The notes below the pieces were generated by a model. It did no database searches. It saw only the letters and a program-made list of their open reading frames with translations, and was not told where the DNA came from. This document shows positions 23,124-35,304 of a stretch of DNA of 64,000 bases, in pieces. The stretch lies in the NCBI GenBank assembly GCA_934045905.1, contig OW203763.1, positions 36,097,017-36,161,016 of the forward strand. The letters are read 5' to 3'. The position numbers and the translations under genes were made by a program. The number at the start of each line of letters is the position of its first letter. Positions within the stretch are counted from its first letter, which is position 1. Source of the DNA: Leuctra nigra (taxonomy: Eukaryota > Arthropoda > Insecta > Plecoptera > Leuctridae).

Positions 23124-23404
23124 GTGAGTCTAGCTCAGGATGATGTTTTTTCTCACTTTCTCACTTGTGCTATCTTAAACCTAAGTCAATGGACTTTCCA
23201 TACAACTCTGTTGGAGGGTCTATGCTACATTTATTACGTACATTTTGTGAAATTATACATAAAGAAAGACAAGCTTATCGACAGAAATCTTTCATTAGCC
23301 GATTTAACTTGTGCAATCTTTGCTGTAAACACATTTAAATAGATCAAACCGTTCAGGATCATAGTTATTTGTTTCATCGTCGATTTAGATCTGAATTTCA
23401 AAGT

Positions 23405-24195
23405 GTTTGTCACTTTACGAGCGTTTCCTTTTCACTCTTTTGGCATGGACCTGCTTGATTTTATCTGTGCCAGTATTCAGGTCACTGTTTCTCCGATCGA
23501 GCTGAATTTTGATCACATGTAATAACAAAATCAGCGGCTTGCAAGCCGAACATGTTTCGCAATTCTTTGATTGACTCAAATTTAAAAATAATAAATATCT
23601 TATGTAGCTTCTTAATGTTTCAGAACACATCATTAATATATAAAATAAACTAATACGGTATGAGTTCTAGGTTTTTAATTGGAGCGACGTTTCAAGTGAA
23701 CTGTGTCACCCCTCATCAGGCTCGGAAATGTAACATTTTAAAAACATTTTTGCAAAACATTTTTGTTTTCTCTTTTTAAAATGTTACATATCCGAGCCTG
23801 ATGAGGGGTGACACAGTTCACGTGAAACGTCGCTCCAATTAAAAACCTAGAACTCACTGATACCGTATTAGTTTATTTTAAATATCTTATGATTGGTTGA
23901 TCTGAACAATTTGAATTTTTGTACTGTCAAGAAGATCTGCATCATTTAATATAAATCTACAAAGTTTCAGTCTAAATGCTCCAATTGGTCGAAAGACAAA
24001 ATGTTCGGATTAAGCTAAAATTTTGCATGATGATCAAAGAACAAAATTATATAAAATGTTATACATTTCAGCCCAATCGGTCGAGTATTTACAATTTTTT
24101 GCCATTTTAAGTGTTTTGGTCTAAGGTAATACTGTCATTTTCTTTGATTGAGTGAATCGTTTTGGTGCTCGCTTATCAACGCGTTACACTGGAGG
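23405..24195 (+). mobile_element. Dispersed repeat family G, copy 3 (interrupted)
   Basis: A truncated left end (ACGAGCGTTTCC) leads into the family module (CGATCGAGCTGAATTTTG) and the family right end (GGTGCTCGCTTATCAACGCG). The palindrome at 23605-23879 is inserted in it, with a 12-bp target duplication. Confidence 0.55.
23605..23879. mobile_element. Inverted pair with hammerhead-like cores (Penelope-like or retrozyme remnant)
   Basis: Two arms of roughly 105 bp, 23641-23745 and 23772-23880, are near-perfect inverted copies. The word AAATATCTTATG flanks the insertion (23593-23604, 23880-23891). Each arm contains CTGATGAG, a short GTGA/TCAC stem-loop and GAAACG, the order of a hammerhead ribozyme core (+ strand 23798-23828; - strand 23719-23689). 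Inverted terminal copies with hammerheads are known from Penelope-like retroelements, and retrozymes also carry them. Stem II is imperfect and stems I and III are not obvious, so activity is unproven. No reverse transcriptase is present. Confidence 0.5.
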
Positions 24196-24274
24196 AAGTT
24201 CTTCGAATTCGTTCGTTTTGTTTTTCCATACATAGTCTAGGATTATCAAACGGCTATCTCTTCAAATAAAGAAG

Positions 24275-25281
24275 TTTGCTTCATCGGTCGTATAACAGGC
24301 TAATTTTTGAATATGTTGTTACAAACAGTCCAAGCAAACCACCATTCAAAATAAGTCAAAATAAAACCATCGGAACATGCCCAAAACACTCTAGACACAC
24401 AAAAGGGGGGTCAAAATTTGAAAATTTGAAATCTACCATAACTTTTTCAATTTCAGTCCGATTTTCACAATCCAAAAATAAAAATGTTCAGATCAACTAT
24501 CTTAACATAGAAAAAAATAGTTAGTGTCCATTTTTTATAATGACGCAGTCTTTTCGCTAAAACATGTGCCAAAATAAACACAAAAATCCAACATGAGGCA
24601 CTTTCGATTGCTGCTGCGTCCGAGATATAACTATAATTTCCAAATAATTTGCATGATAAATTAGTCCGATCTATTGCCAACAAATTCCTCGCTGGACATT
24701 TTTCCTGACTTGAAATCCTTAGCTCAGTTTTTGCAATTTCCCGAACTCTGTCGTTTCGCTAAGACGATATTTACTCTCATTCCAACCGGTTAATTGTGCG
24801 GTTGCTAAGCAATATAATTGTTCATTTTGTGATTAAAAGTTATACTTCAGCAAATACCTCAATAAGACCCCTCCCCCCCCCCCCCCTTTAACTTTTTTAA
24901 ACATGATTTATTTGATTCGTGCCTGCGGTTTCAAGATGGCGGCCCACCAAAGATGGCATCCATTGGAATTATAGGTAAGGCAATATCTTGGCTCCCGTTG
25001 ACCCGATTTTAAATTTTTTGATCTCAAATTGGGGCTGAATAATTTCAGCATCTTTTCCATAACATGAATATCATATATCGCACGGTAATTGAATCATAAT
25101 TATTGTTAATAATGCGTATTGGATGAAAGGCTTTCATCAACGCTTATTTTTTTATTCTCGATAAACCGTTTTCCAATATAATTTACATAAAGGCGCGTAG
25201 GATGGGGGAGGGGGCTGGGGGAATACCCCCCAACCTTGAGCAGTCTACCCCCCCCCCCCCAAATAATCATACAAAATTAAG
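24275..25281. repeat. Left arm of a large inverted repeat
   Basis: The segment is present inverted at 32214-33216. Landmarks are TTTGCTTCATCGGTCG at the outer end, a CACAAAAGGGGGG tract (about 24400), and AATCATACAAAATTAAG at the inner end. By eye the arms differ at only a few per cent of positions, so the duplication is recent. It encodes no gene. Confidence 0.85.
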
Positions 25282-26168
25282 ATATTATAATAATAATAAT
25301 AATAATCTTTATTATCCTTTTCCAAAATACAATGGGTAAAGGAGGTAGGAAAACCTACCCACACAAATGCAAGAGCCTATTAAACTAATTATTGAAACCG
25401 GCTGGCCGGGCCTGACGTTTCTTCAACTTCTGCGTTAGCTTCATCTTCTTCCACTTCCTCTTCCTCTTCTTCCACTTCATCTTCTTCTCTATCTACCAAT
25501 GCCCGCCACAAGTCTCTATTTAACCACCATTCATCTTTATTCACCATCTCCCATTTTTCGCCTCTCACTTCGACATCTTCTTCAACTAAACCACGCCACC
25601 TCGCTCTCGGTCTCCCTCTTTGCCTCTTTCCCTGCTCCAACTTTTCAAACTCTTTCCGAGGTATTCTCTCCATGTCCATCCTTTTGATATTCCCAAACCA
25701 TTTCAAACGCCCTCTACCAATCTTAAATATAATGAATTTAATTTCATAATTAAGAATTAAATTTCTATTTAGACAAAAACCTACGAAACCTTTCAAAATA
25801 TGATACTTACTGGCGTGTAGAAGGGGGGGGATATCCCCCCCCCCCCCAATCGAGCAGTGTTACCTCCCATTTACCATGCAAATTAAATTTAGCGTCCCAG
25901 AATCTCTTAAATTGTTTAGATTAAACAAAACGCCCTGCTGGACAACACTAGGGGGTTGTTTGTTGTGATTTGAGCAGATTCACTTAAAGGGTTGTTTAAG
26001 TAGTTTGTGCATTTTTGAGACCCAAAATCACTATTAAATTGTTCAAATACTAAAAAATATCCTGCGGGGCTACAACTGGGGGGCCCGCCCACAGACTTCT
26101 CTCCGGTTGGCGCAATCCCCCCCCCCCCCCCCCCCCCCCCAATGATGTATGTAGTTCCTACGCGCCTG
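25191..26168. mobile_element. hAT-like element of the GCGCGTAGGA family, disrupted
   Basis: AGGCGCGTAGGA at the left faces TTCCTACGCGCCTG at the right, the same termini as the element at 56723-57649. C13 to C24 tracts lie just inside. A LINE tail (25282-25720) and other sequence fill the middle. The inverted counterpart at 32180-32309 is only about 130 bp, which suggests the shorter form is ancestral or a deletion. Confidence 0.55.
25282..25720 (-). pseudogene. 5'-truncated LINE, C-terminal ORF2 fragment
   Basis: The - strand frame (about 25720 to 25389) contains GRLKWFGNIKRMDMERIPRK and RQRGRPRARW. This is the typical C-terminal tail of many LINE reverse-transcriptase ORFs (RLKWxGHxxRM..., GRPRxRW), followed by a Glu-rich end. 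The - strand 3' end is an (ATT)n-type tail at 25286-25305. The reverse-transcriptase core is absent. The fragment is missing from the inverted copy at 32214, so it inserted after the arm duplicated, or was lost there. Confidence 0.7.
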
Positions 26169-26330
26169 TATACTTGTAATTTCATTAGCTCTCATTTCGT
26201 ATTCTCATTGTTCTAATCGATGGACGTACTACGTGTGCGTGGCCTTTCTAGTGCGTGTACTTTCAATTCCATATGCCCGAGACTTCCCTCTCTACCTCCT
26301 CTGCTTCTTGTCATCCCATTTTTTTCCACG

Positions 26331-28447
26331 TAGGGTGTCCATTCGTCCCGATTTTGCCGGGACAGTCCCGTTTTCTAGCAACCTGTCCCGCTGTCCCCAC
26401 GACCATCAAGCGGGACGTCTTTTGTCCCGATTTTTTTTACATGTTACTGTGTTTTCGTAAATTCATAATTTGCCGCGCAGCAAATAGTCTGCTGGGCCTC
26501 TATCTATTGTCCGCGCAATGTGAATAGTGAGGGCTGTTAGCACATACATTTGCCAAAATAGTGCAAAATGTGATACTAATTTTTCCTTTAACAGTCTTAT
26601 AGGAAATTTTCCGCTCTTTCATAATTTCGATATCCTCAAAAAATCGGGCGGCCATTTTGGGCCCCAGGGCCGTCTAAAGTGCCAAAAAGTGTGTGTTTCA
26701 GTGAAATTATAAAATTTTTGTAAATTTATTGTTCTTGTATAATAAACGATGTGTCAGGAACGTAAGATAAAAAAATAAAAATTCTAGGCCTAACGAAAGT
26801 TGTATTTATTCAAGAAATTAAAGATGTCGGCGAATAAGCTCTAAAATAGCCGCCATTTTCAGGGAATTCGTGTTTCAAGGTTGCAGTTGCTTATGTATGT
26901 TCATATTATGGACTTTTAACTTAAAAATCTATGGGTCACGAAATTAACCCTTTGGGGGGTGGGGGGTGGAGCCCTAAAGGTTTCGATGTGTATACAATAG
27001 CCCACACTAGCTAGATAAAAATGGTTCCATGCACATACTAAATAAAATGTGATCTCTTCAAAAAAAAAACGAGAACTCAAAATAATGCCGCCATCTTGGA
27101 TAAAAAGAGCGTATATTTCTTTTTTTGTCAATTTCAGTACGTTCTCCATACAATACGAAAAAGTTTATTTGACATAAAATATAGCACTAATTCTAATAAA
27201 GACATTTGTAATTTGCATATTCTATGTATCTCCAACCGTTCTCCCTAAAACTTCATTTGTGTGTTGATAAAATGTCACAAGATAGTGATTTTAACATGTA
27301 ATTTTAGTTCAGGAGGCGGTGACTCAATACCTTTGAAGTGAACAAGGGATGAGCAAAGTAGCCAATTTATCATAATTTTTCAACTGCTGTGCGCAAAATA
27401 ACGAAATATAAACGCGTCTCCTCCAAGATGGCGGCATAATTTTGGGATCTCGTGATTTTTTCGAACAGAGCATAGTTTTATTAGTGTGTGCAAGAAATTA
27501 TTAGTCTCTATCTTCTATGGATTATTTTACACACATCGAAACCTTTAGGTCTCCACCCCCCACCCCCCAAAGGGTTAATTTCGCGATCCATCGATTTTTA
27601 AGTTAAATGTCCATAATATGAACATACATAAGCAACTGCAACCTTGAAACACGAATTCCCTGAAAATGGCGGCTATTTTACAGCTTACTCGCCGACATCT
27701 TTAATTTCTTGAATAAATACAACTTTCGTTAGACTTAGAATTTTTATTTTTTTATCGTACGTTCCTGACACATCGTTTATTATACAAGAACAATAAATTT
27801 ACAAAAGTTTTATAATTTCACTGAAACACACACTTTTTGGCACTTTGGACAGCCCTGGGGCCCAAAATGGCCGCCCGATTTTTTGAGGATATCGAAATTA
27901 TGAAAGAGCGGAAAATTTCCTATAAGACTGCCAAAGGAAAAATTTGTATCACATTTTGCACTATTTTTGTGCTTACATCCCTCACTAGAATGAACAGTTT
28001 CTTCACAGCTTTCTCGGGTCTCGACAGCCACTGTCCACTTGACTGACAGCCAGCTGACTTTGTCCAAATGACTTTGAACATGGTCTCAGGTTGCAGATTG
28101 GGTGACTTGACCCTATCGCAACCAACTTTTTGGTGTTGTCGCCGATCGCCGATTTGGGCGACTTCGCAATATCCATCCATAATGCAAATTTTTGAGAAAA
28201 TATATGGAAACTAATACTTTGAAACTTAATTTCCATAATTATTGTGAATTAGCAATTTTAGGTGATCGAAATCGCCGAAATTTCTAGTCCAAAACGCATA
28301 AAAATGGCTCTATTTCATTCTTGAAATTCAAAATTTTCCTGGGCTTGCGCGGCCTGGACCCGCGAGTTGCTGGGGGGCTCTCCCCCCCCCCCCCATTGTA
28401 ACCCAAAACTGTCCCCGATTTTCAAAATTCTAAATATGGACACCCTA
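26331..28447. mobile_element. 2.1-kb foldback element (TAGGGTGTCCA ends)
   Basis: TAGGGTGTCCA and TGGACACCCTA are the outer inverted ends. Subterminal sequence at the left is rich in GTCCCG repeats. Inside, 26525 to about 27150 and about 27395 to 27987 are inverted arms of roughly 600 bp with high similarity (for example GGCGGCCATTTTGGGCCCC / GGGGCCCAAAATGGCCGCC). The end style is hAT-like, but I find no 8-bp duplication and no transposase frame. Confidence 0.65.
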
Positions 28448-29467
28448 CCACTAGGCCACGCCATCTATGTTCCCCTATCTAATCTGATCTTCCATTACTC
28501 TCCACTTCTTTCACGTGTTGACTCTTCCTACTTAACTTTCAACGTCCTTCCTGATTCTCTTCATGGTTGTTCGATCTTCCTCAATCCTCCATCAATGGTG
28601 AGCTCACATTATACCCCTTTTATTCTCCCACACCAACAACCTCTCTACTCATTTCCAAGTTCGTAGCTCAGAGTTTCACTTCAATTCTTTTATGTCCTTT
28701 GATTTCCTCATTTTGTAAATTCAGTTACCTCTGCAACACTTCGACGGAACCCTATTTTTGCATAGTAGAGTTTATAGTTCTTCTATTCATCTTTTTGGTC
28801 AGGTCACTACTGCGTACGTTCAGATAGAATCAAAGTACTCAACAAATCATAAAATGTAGTTGAACGAAACGATTGGCAGCTTTTTGTCAGGTCCTTGGCA
28901 ATCAAATCATTCCTTGTTATTATCAATGAAATCAGAGCTCACATACTAGAGTTAGATGACGAGTTAGCATAGACTTCATCGAATGATGCCATGCCTTCAA
29001 ACCATTTTCTGCCTATCCGTTTCTTTCGAATACCGTTTTATCTTTTGTTGAGTGTACGTCTTGTAAAGTATAGGTACAATACTATAGGTCCCATGTAAAT
29101 GGGACAATTTGTTTAAACAGTTTACTCGCATTATGATAGAAACATAAATGTAATGAACAGCAGAAACCTTCCCTCAATCTATTTGTTCACTTTTATTTCC
29201 CTAGCCAAATAGATATGTCTTTAGTTCATACGAAGTTAAGGAAACAGGAAAAAAGGAAAAGCCAGTTGAACTTTATATCTCTAACTAGGAGAATGAATAT
29301 TAATCGTCGCATTATGTTTTGAAAGAAAATAATCCCCCACCACCCACATCACAGCCATTTCAAGTTGTGTTTAAAAGAAGAGAATTAAGAACAATTTCCA
29401 AAAATGATTTTTGAGAGGGTGTCATTTTGCTTGTATACACAAAAATATTCCTCAATACGTCAAGACA
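28448..29467. other. Unique-looking DNA with one MITE
   Basis: Positions 28837-29053 have inverted ends (ACTCAACAAATCATAAAATG against CGTTTTATCTTTTGTTGAGT) related to 18230-18349. The T/C-rich stretch 28480-28700 is open in two frames but has no splice borders or conserved motif, so I do not call a gene. Confidence 0.45.
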
Positions 29468-31346
29468 TCTAGTGGAGCGGTCGCTCCACGCCAGCCAAGT
29501 CGTACGGCGCGCACACTCTCATATAAAGGCTGGAGCAAACCCACTTTTACTGTAAGCATCAAAGTGGCATTTTCGGCCTACTGGATCATAAAATTGGAAA
29601 ATCTCACATTGTTGCGAAATATCTTAATTTCGAGCTATGGCCCACCCCACCACATATACCAAATTTGGGAACAATAGGTTACGCCCTTTGCGAGCTATAG
29701 GGCAGTGAAAACAGTGTTTTAGGGCGGTTTTCATAATAATAATCTCAGTAGTAGTAGTAGGGTGCAGCTAAAATCTGGTAAACAGGTAACAGCCTAAACG
29801 GCTGAACCGATTGATTTCAAATTTTTACCACGTGTGCACTTTTGGCGTCTGATTTGCCCTCGCCCCTTTGACTTTTTTTGTGCCGCCATTTTGAAACCGG
29901 AAGTGACGTCATATCTCCTCAACGGCTGGACCGATTAGAACGAAATTTACGCCAAACGATTCAGACGGTCAACTATATAGGTTATCATTAACAAAAGACT
30001 AAAAATTATGTTAACGAAACCGGAAATGACGTCATAAAATTTGAAATACTTCGATTAGTATTTCGGCAACAAAGGTTTATCCGATTATTTTGATATTTAT
30101 GTATCGTATGTACTTCTAATATCTCATTTGACTTGTTATAAAACCAACTGGAAGCCGCCATTTTGAAACCGGAAGTGACATCATATCTCAAAAACGGCTA
30201 AACAGATTTGAACGAAACCAGCGCTAAACGATTTAGACGGTTACCTTTATGTTATATCATCAGTTATATTTGCAGTTTCCTATACCAAAACCGGAAATGA
30301 CGTCACACATTTTAAAAAACTCACAAATTTACATTTTGATACAATAAATACTATTTGAGACAGCTTATAATAAGATTTAATCATGTTTAAATTAAAATTC
30401 AAAGAGTCAGAGATTTCAGCCGCCATTTTGAAACCGGAAGTATCGTCGTATCTCGAAAACTGGTAGTCTGATCGGTACGAATCTAGTGCTCAACGATTCG
30501 GAAGGACATCTCTATTCTCTATGGAATAGGAACAGTCAAACTAGAATTTTCACTATTTTTTATTAGTCAAACTAGAATTTTCCTGTTTATGAGCCCGGAA
30601 ATGACGTCATTCAAATTTTAAAAATTTATAATCCCCATTCTATACAATGTATACATATTCAGAAATCTTAAAATATTACACATTAATTGTAGATATAAAT
30701 TCTATGTAGCAGTGCATTAAGTTCAGCAGCCATATTGACAACCGAAGTGTTGCCACATCTCGGAACTGGGTTGACCGATTGGAATGATAACTTTGCTATT
30801 CTTCATAAAAGACCATTTAAGAAAATATATAGCAGATTTTTTATAAGTAGTAACCAAATTGTAAATTGTGATTTTTTTTACATGACTTAAAAATTGTTCA
30901 TTCGATTTGTGTCACAAATTTTAAGAATAAACTAAAAAAAGGAGTGATATCCCCATAAAAAACACTCCGTGTAAAAATACCAGCCAAGTCTCTTCAACTA
31001 AAAAAAATATATGAAATCTAAAAATTCTGCACTGAAAAGTAGTGATATCAAAAAATGAGCCAAGTCAAAACTTTATTTGAAAATCAAAAAATACTTGGCG
31101 CATCGTTTTTTTAGGGCATTATAGGTATACTATATATGTATATTTGATGTATATTTTATATCTGGCCTATACTTCTAAGCTATTTATATACACGATGCGC
31201 CAAGTATTTTTTGATTTTCAAATAAAGTTTTGACTTGGCTCATTTTTTGATATCACTACTTTTCAGTGCAGAATTTTTAGATTTCATATATTTTTTTTAG
31301 TTGAAGAGACTTGGCTGGTATTTTTACACGGAGTGTTTTTTATGGG
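29468..31346 (+). mobile_element. Repeat family A-E, copy A (1.9 kb)
   Basis: It begins TCTAGTGGAGCGGTCGCTCC, which contains a perfect 8-bp-stem palindrome. The interior is a chain of diverged modules of 130-170 bp with the phrase CCGCCATTTTGAAACCGG, then AAGTGACGTCATATCTC and AACGGCTGGACCGAT. The 3' part (30951-31346) is a palindrome with arms of about 185 bp ending CGGAGTGTTTTTTATGGG. No protein is encoded. All five copies follow an A (A|TCTAG). That recalls Helitron 5' ends, but the 3' end lacks CTRR, so the class is left open. Confidence 0.75.
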
Positions 31347-31911
31347 TTCATATATAATAAAAGGAGAGTAAACAAGTTGAAAACCCCTTCCCGAAATAAC
31401 TCTTCTTGAAACTATAAATAATATAATATTCAAGGTGCACTGCCTCAAAATGCTGTTAAGTCAAAATTGACTAAAATGGTGTTACGAACTGCAGCAGCGA
31501 CGGCGCCAGAATTCTTTGCTTTGGTAGGAAGATGGTTGGGAGTGAGCGGCTGCCATTTAATTTGTGTGGACACACATTCACCAAAGTATGTATCTTGCGA
31601 TAAGGATTTTTATTTTAAATTTGGACTTCAACTTCAAATTTGGGCTTTTGAAATTGCCTCTTTTGGGGTAATTTTATTTTGGAATAATAAATAATTTTGA
31701 TTAAATGTTACCAAAGACGGATTTCATATTAGGTATTGCAACATCTATACAATATTATTCACATCAGCACATCATTAGGATTACACAGGAAATTTTTAAA
31801 CCACACTTCGACGAAATCTAATTAAATTGGTGTATTATTGAAATGTTGTATTGTGAGGAGGCAGAGATGGATGTCTTGGGCATATGGAATTGAAAGGCCA
31901 CGCACACGTAC

Positions 31912-32120
31912 ACTCAGCCAAACAAAAATTGAACGCTGACCAAATTTGAATGAATGCTGGTCATGCCCCGTAACCAATCAAATCTTGTTATTATCATTGA
32001 AATTTGAGATCACCTACTAGAGTGTGACAAGGAGATCGCTTAGACTGAATTCTGATGGTGCGATCTTACATTTATCAGCCTATCAGATTTATTGAACGTT
32101 CAAGTTTTGTTTGGCCAAGT
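31912..32120. mobile_element. 209-bp MITE (family N) with GTAC target duplication
   Basis: The ends are ACTCAGCCAAACAAAAATTG and the inverted CAAGTTTTGTTTGGCCAAGT. GTAC lies at 31908-31911 and 32121-32124. The matching place in the inverted copy near 26229 lacks the element and reads GTACTAC, as if a few bases of the duplication were left after excision. Confidence 0.75.
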
Positions 32121-32179
32121 GTACGTCCATTAGAACAATGAGAATACCAAATGAGAGCTAATGAAATTACAAGTATACA

Positions 32180-32309
32180 TGCGCGTAAGACATCATTGGG
32201 GGGGGGGAGGAATCTTAATTTTGTATGATTATTTGGGGGGGGGGGGGGGGGGTAGACTGCTCAAGTGTGGGGGGTATTCCCCCAGCCCCCTCACCCATCC
32301 TACGCGCCT
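32180..32309. mobile_element. Short derivative of the GCGCGTAGGA element
   Basis: GCGCGTAAGA at the left and ATCCTACGCGC at the right enclose long G tracts (about 32198-32207, 32237-32252). It is the inverted counterpart of the two ends of 25191-26168. Confidence 0.55.
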
Positions 32310-33216
32310 TTATGTAAATTATATTGGAAAACGGTTTATCGAGAATTAAAAAATAAGCGTTAATGAAAGCCTTTCATCCAATACGCATTATTAACAATAA
32401 TTATGATTCAATTACCGTGCGATATATGATATTCATGTTATGGAAAAGATGCGGATATTATTCAGCCCCAATTTGAGATCAAAAAATTTAAAATCGGGTC
32501 AACGGGAGCCAAGATATTGCCTTACCTATAATTCCAATGGATGCCATCTTTAGTGGGCCGCCATCTTGAAACCGCAGGCACGAATCAAATAAATCATGTT
32601 TAAAAAAGTTAAAGGGGGGGGGGTCTTATTGAGATATTTGCTGAAGTATAACTTTTAATCACAAAATGAACAATTATATTGCTTAGCAACCGCACAATTA
32701 ACCGGTTGGAATGAGAGTAAATATCGGCTTAGCGAAACGACAGAGTTCGGGAAATTGCAAAAACTGAGCTGAGGATTTTAAGTCAGGAAAAATGTCCAGT
32801 AAGGAATTTGTTGGCAATAGATCGGACTAATTTATCATGAAAATTATTTGGAAATTATAGTTATATCTCGGACGCAGCAGCAATCGAAAGTGCCTCATGT
32901 TGGATTTTTGTGTCCATTTTGGCACATGTTTTAGCGAAAATAATGCGTCATTATAAAAAATGGACACTAATTATTTTTTTCTTTGTTAAGATAGTTGATC
33001 TAAACATTTTTATTTTTGGATTGTGAAAATCGGACTGAAATTGAAAAAGTTATGGTAGATTTCAAATTTTCAAATTTTGACCCCCCTTTTGGGTGTTTAG
33101 AGTGTTTTGGGCATGTTCCGATGGTTTTATTTTGACTTATTTTGAATGGTGGTTTGCTTGGACTGTTTGTAACAACATTTTAAAAAATTAGCCTGTTATA
33201 CGACCGATGAAGCAAA
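32214..33216. repeat. Right arm of the large inverted repeat
   Basis: Reverse complement of 24275-25281, with small length differences only in the homopolymers. Copy B of the 1.9-kb family begins 40 bp beyond its end. Confidence 0.85.
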
Positions 33217-33255
33217 ATGGCCTACTTGATCCTGATAATCTTCGACTAACATACA

Positions 33256-35107
33256 TCTAGTGGAGCGGTCGCTCCACGCCAGCCAAGTCGTACGGCGCGC
33301 ACACTCTCATATAAAGGCTGGAGCAAACCCACTTTTACTGTAAGCATCAAAGTGGCATTTTCGGCCTACTGGATCAAAAAATTGGGAAATCTCACATTGT
33401 TGCGAAATATCTTAATTTCGAGCTATGGCCCACCCCACCACATATACCAAATTTGGGAACAATAGGTTACGCCCTTTGCGAGCTATAGGGCAGTGAAAAC
33501 AGTGTTTTAGGGCGGTTTTCATAATAATTATCTCAGTAGTAGTAGTAGGGTGGAGCTAATATCTGGTAAACAGGCCACAGCCTAAACGGCTGAACCGATT
33601 GATTTCAAATTTTTACCACGTGTGCACTTTTGGCGTCTGATTTGCCCTCGCCCCTTTGACTTTTTTTGTGCCGCCATTTTGAAACCGGAAGTGACGTCAT
33701 ATCTCCTCAACGGCTGGACCGATTAGAACGAAATTTACGCCAAACGATTCAGACGGTCAACTTTATAGGTTATCATTAACAAAAGACTAAAATATATGTT
33801 AACGAAACCGGAAATGACGTCATAAAATTTGAAATACTTCGATTAGTATTTCGGCAACAAAGGTTTATCCGATTATTTTGATATTTATGTATCGTACGTA
33901 CTTCTGATATCTCATTTGACTTGTTATAAAACCAACTGGAAGCCGCCATTTTGAAACCGGAAGTGACATCATATCTCAAAAACGGCTAAACAGATTTGAA
34001 CGAAACCAGCGCTAAACGATTTAGACGGTTACCTTTATGTTATATCATCAGTTATATTTGCAGTTTCCTATACCAAAACCGGAAATGACGTCACACATTT
34101 TAAAAAACTCACAAATTTACATTTTGATACAATAAATACTATTCGAGACAGCTTATAATAAGATGTGATCATGTTTAAATTAAAATTCAAAGAGTCAGAG
34201 ATTTCAGCCGCCATTTTGAAACCGGAAGTATCGTCGTATCTCGAAAACTGGTAGACTGATCGGTACGAATCTAGCGCTCAACGATTCGGAAGGACATCTC
34301 TATTCTCTATGGAATAGGAACAGTCAAACTAGAATTTTCCTGTTTATGAGCCCGGAAATGACGTCATTCAAAATTAAAAAAATTAAAATCCCCATTCTAT
34401 ACAATGTATACATATTCAGAAAGCTTAAAATTATACACATTAATTGTAGATATAAATTCTATGTAGCAGTGCATTAAGTTCAGCAGCCATGTTGACAACC
34501 GAAGTGTTGCCATATCTCGGAACCGGGTTGACCGATTGGAATGATACCTTTGCTATTCTTCATAAAAGACCATTTAAGCAAATATATAGCAGATTTTTTA
34601 TTAGTAGTAACCAAATTGTAAATGGTGATTTTTTTTACAGGACTTAAAAATTGTTCATTCGATTTGTGTCACAAATTTTAAGAATAAACTAAAAAAAGGA
34701 GTGATATCCCCATAAAAAACACTCCGTGTAAAAATACCAGCCAAGTCTCTTCAACTAAAAAAAATATATGAAATCTAAAAATTCTGCACTGAAAAGTAGT
34801 GATATCAAAAAATGAGCCAAGTCAAAACTTTATTTGAAAATCAAAAAATACTTGGCGCATCGTTTTTTTAGGGCATTATAGGGTATACTATATATGTATA
34901 TTTGATGTATATTTTATATCTGGCCTATACTTCTAAGCTATTTATATACACGATGCGCCAAGTATTTTTTGATTTTCAAATAAAGTTTTGACTTGGCTCA
35001 TTTTATGATATCACTACTTTTCAGTGCAGAATTTTTAGATTTCATATATTTTTTTTTTAGTTGAAGAGACTTGGCTGGTATTTTTACACGGAGTGTTTTT
35101 TATGGGG
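33256..35107 (+). mobile_element. Repeat family A-E, copy B
   Basis: Almost identical to copy A over the whole 1.85 kb. The main difference is a short internal duplication in A (about 30540-30575) that is absent here. The terminal palindrome is 34708-35107. The near-identity indicates recent amplification or conversion. Confidence 0.85.
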
Positions 35108-35304
35108 ATAATATATTAATGGAATGTTTATTCCGTCCATAAGATTATTAGCTCACGGTCTTGTGGTGGCATCCGCAAATATCTACTTGCGAGCTTCTGC
35201 AGAGCATTAGGCGTAATAGTAACACATTTTTGTGGACTTAGAAATAAAATCACCTAAAAGATTTTCTCGACAAATGTCTCATGAAATTACAATTTGATAT
35301 TTTA

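Noticed and set aside
29468..31346. Helitron assignment for the 1.9-kb family
   Set aside because: The A|TC 5' context fits, but the 3' end lacks CTRR and a short terminal hairpin, so the class is left open.
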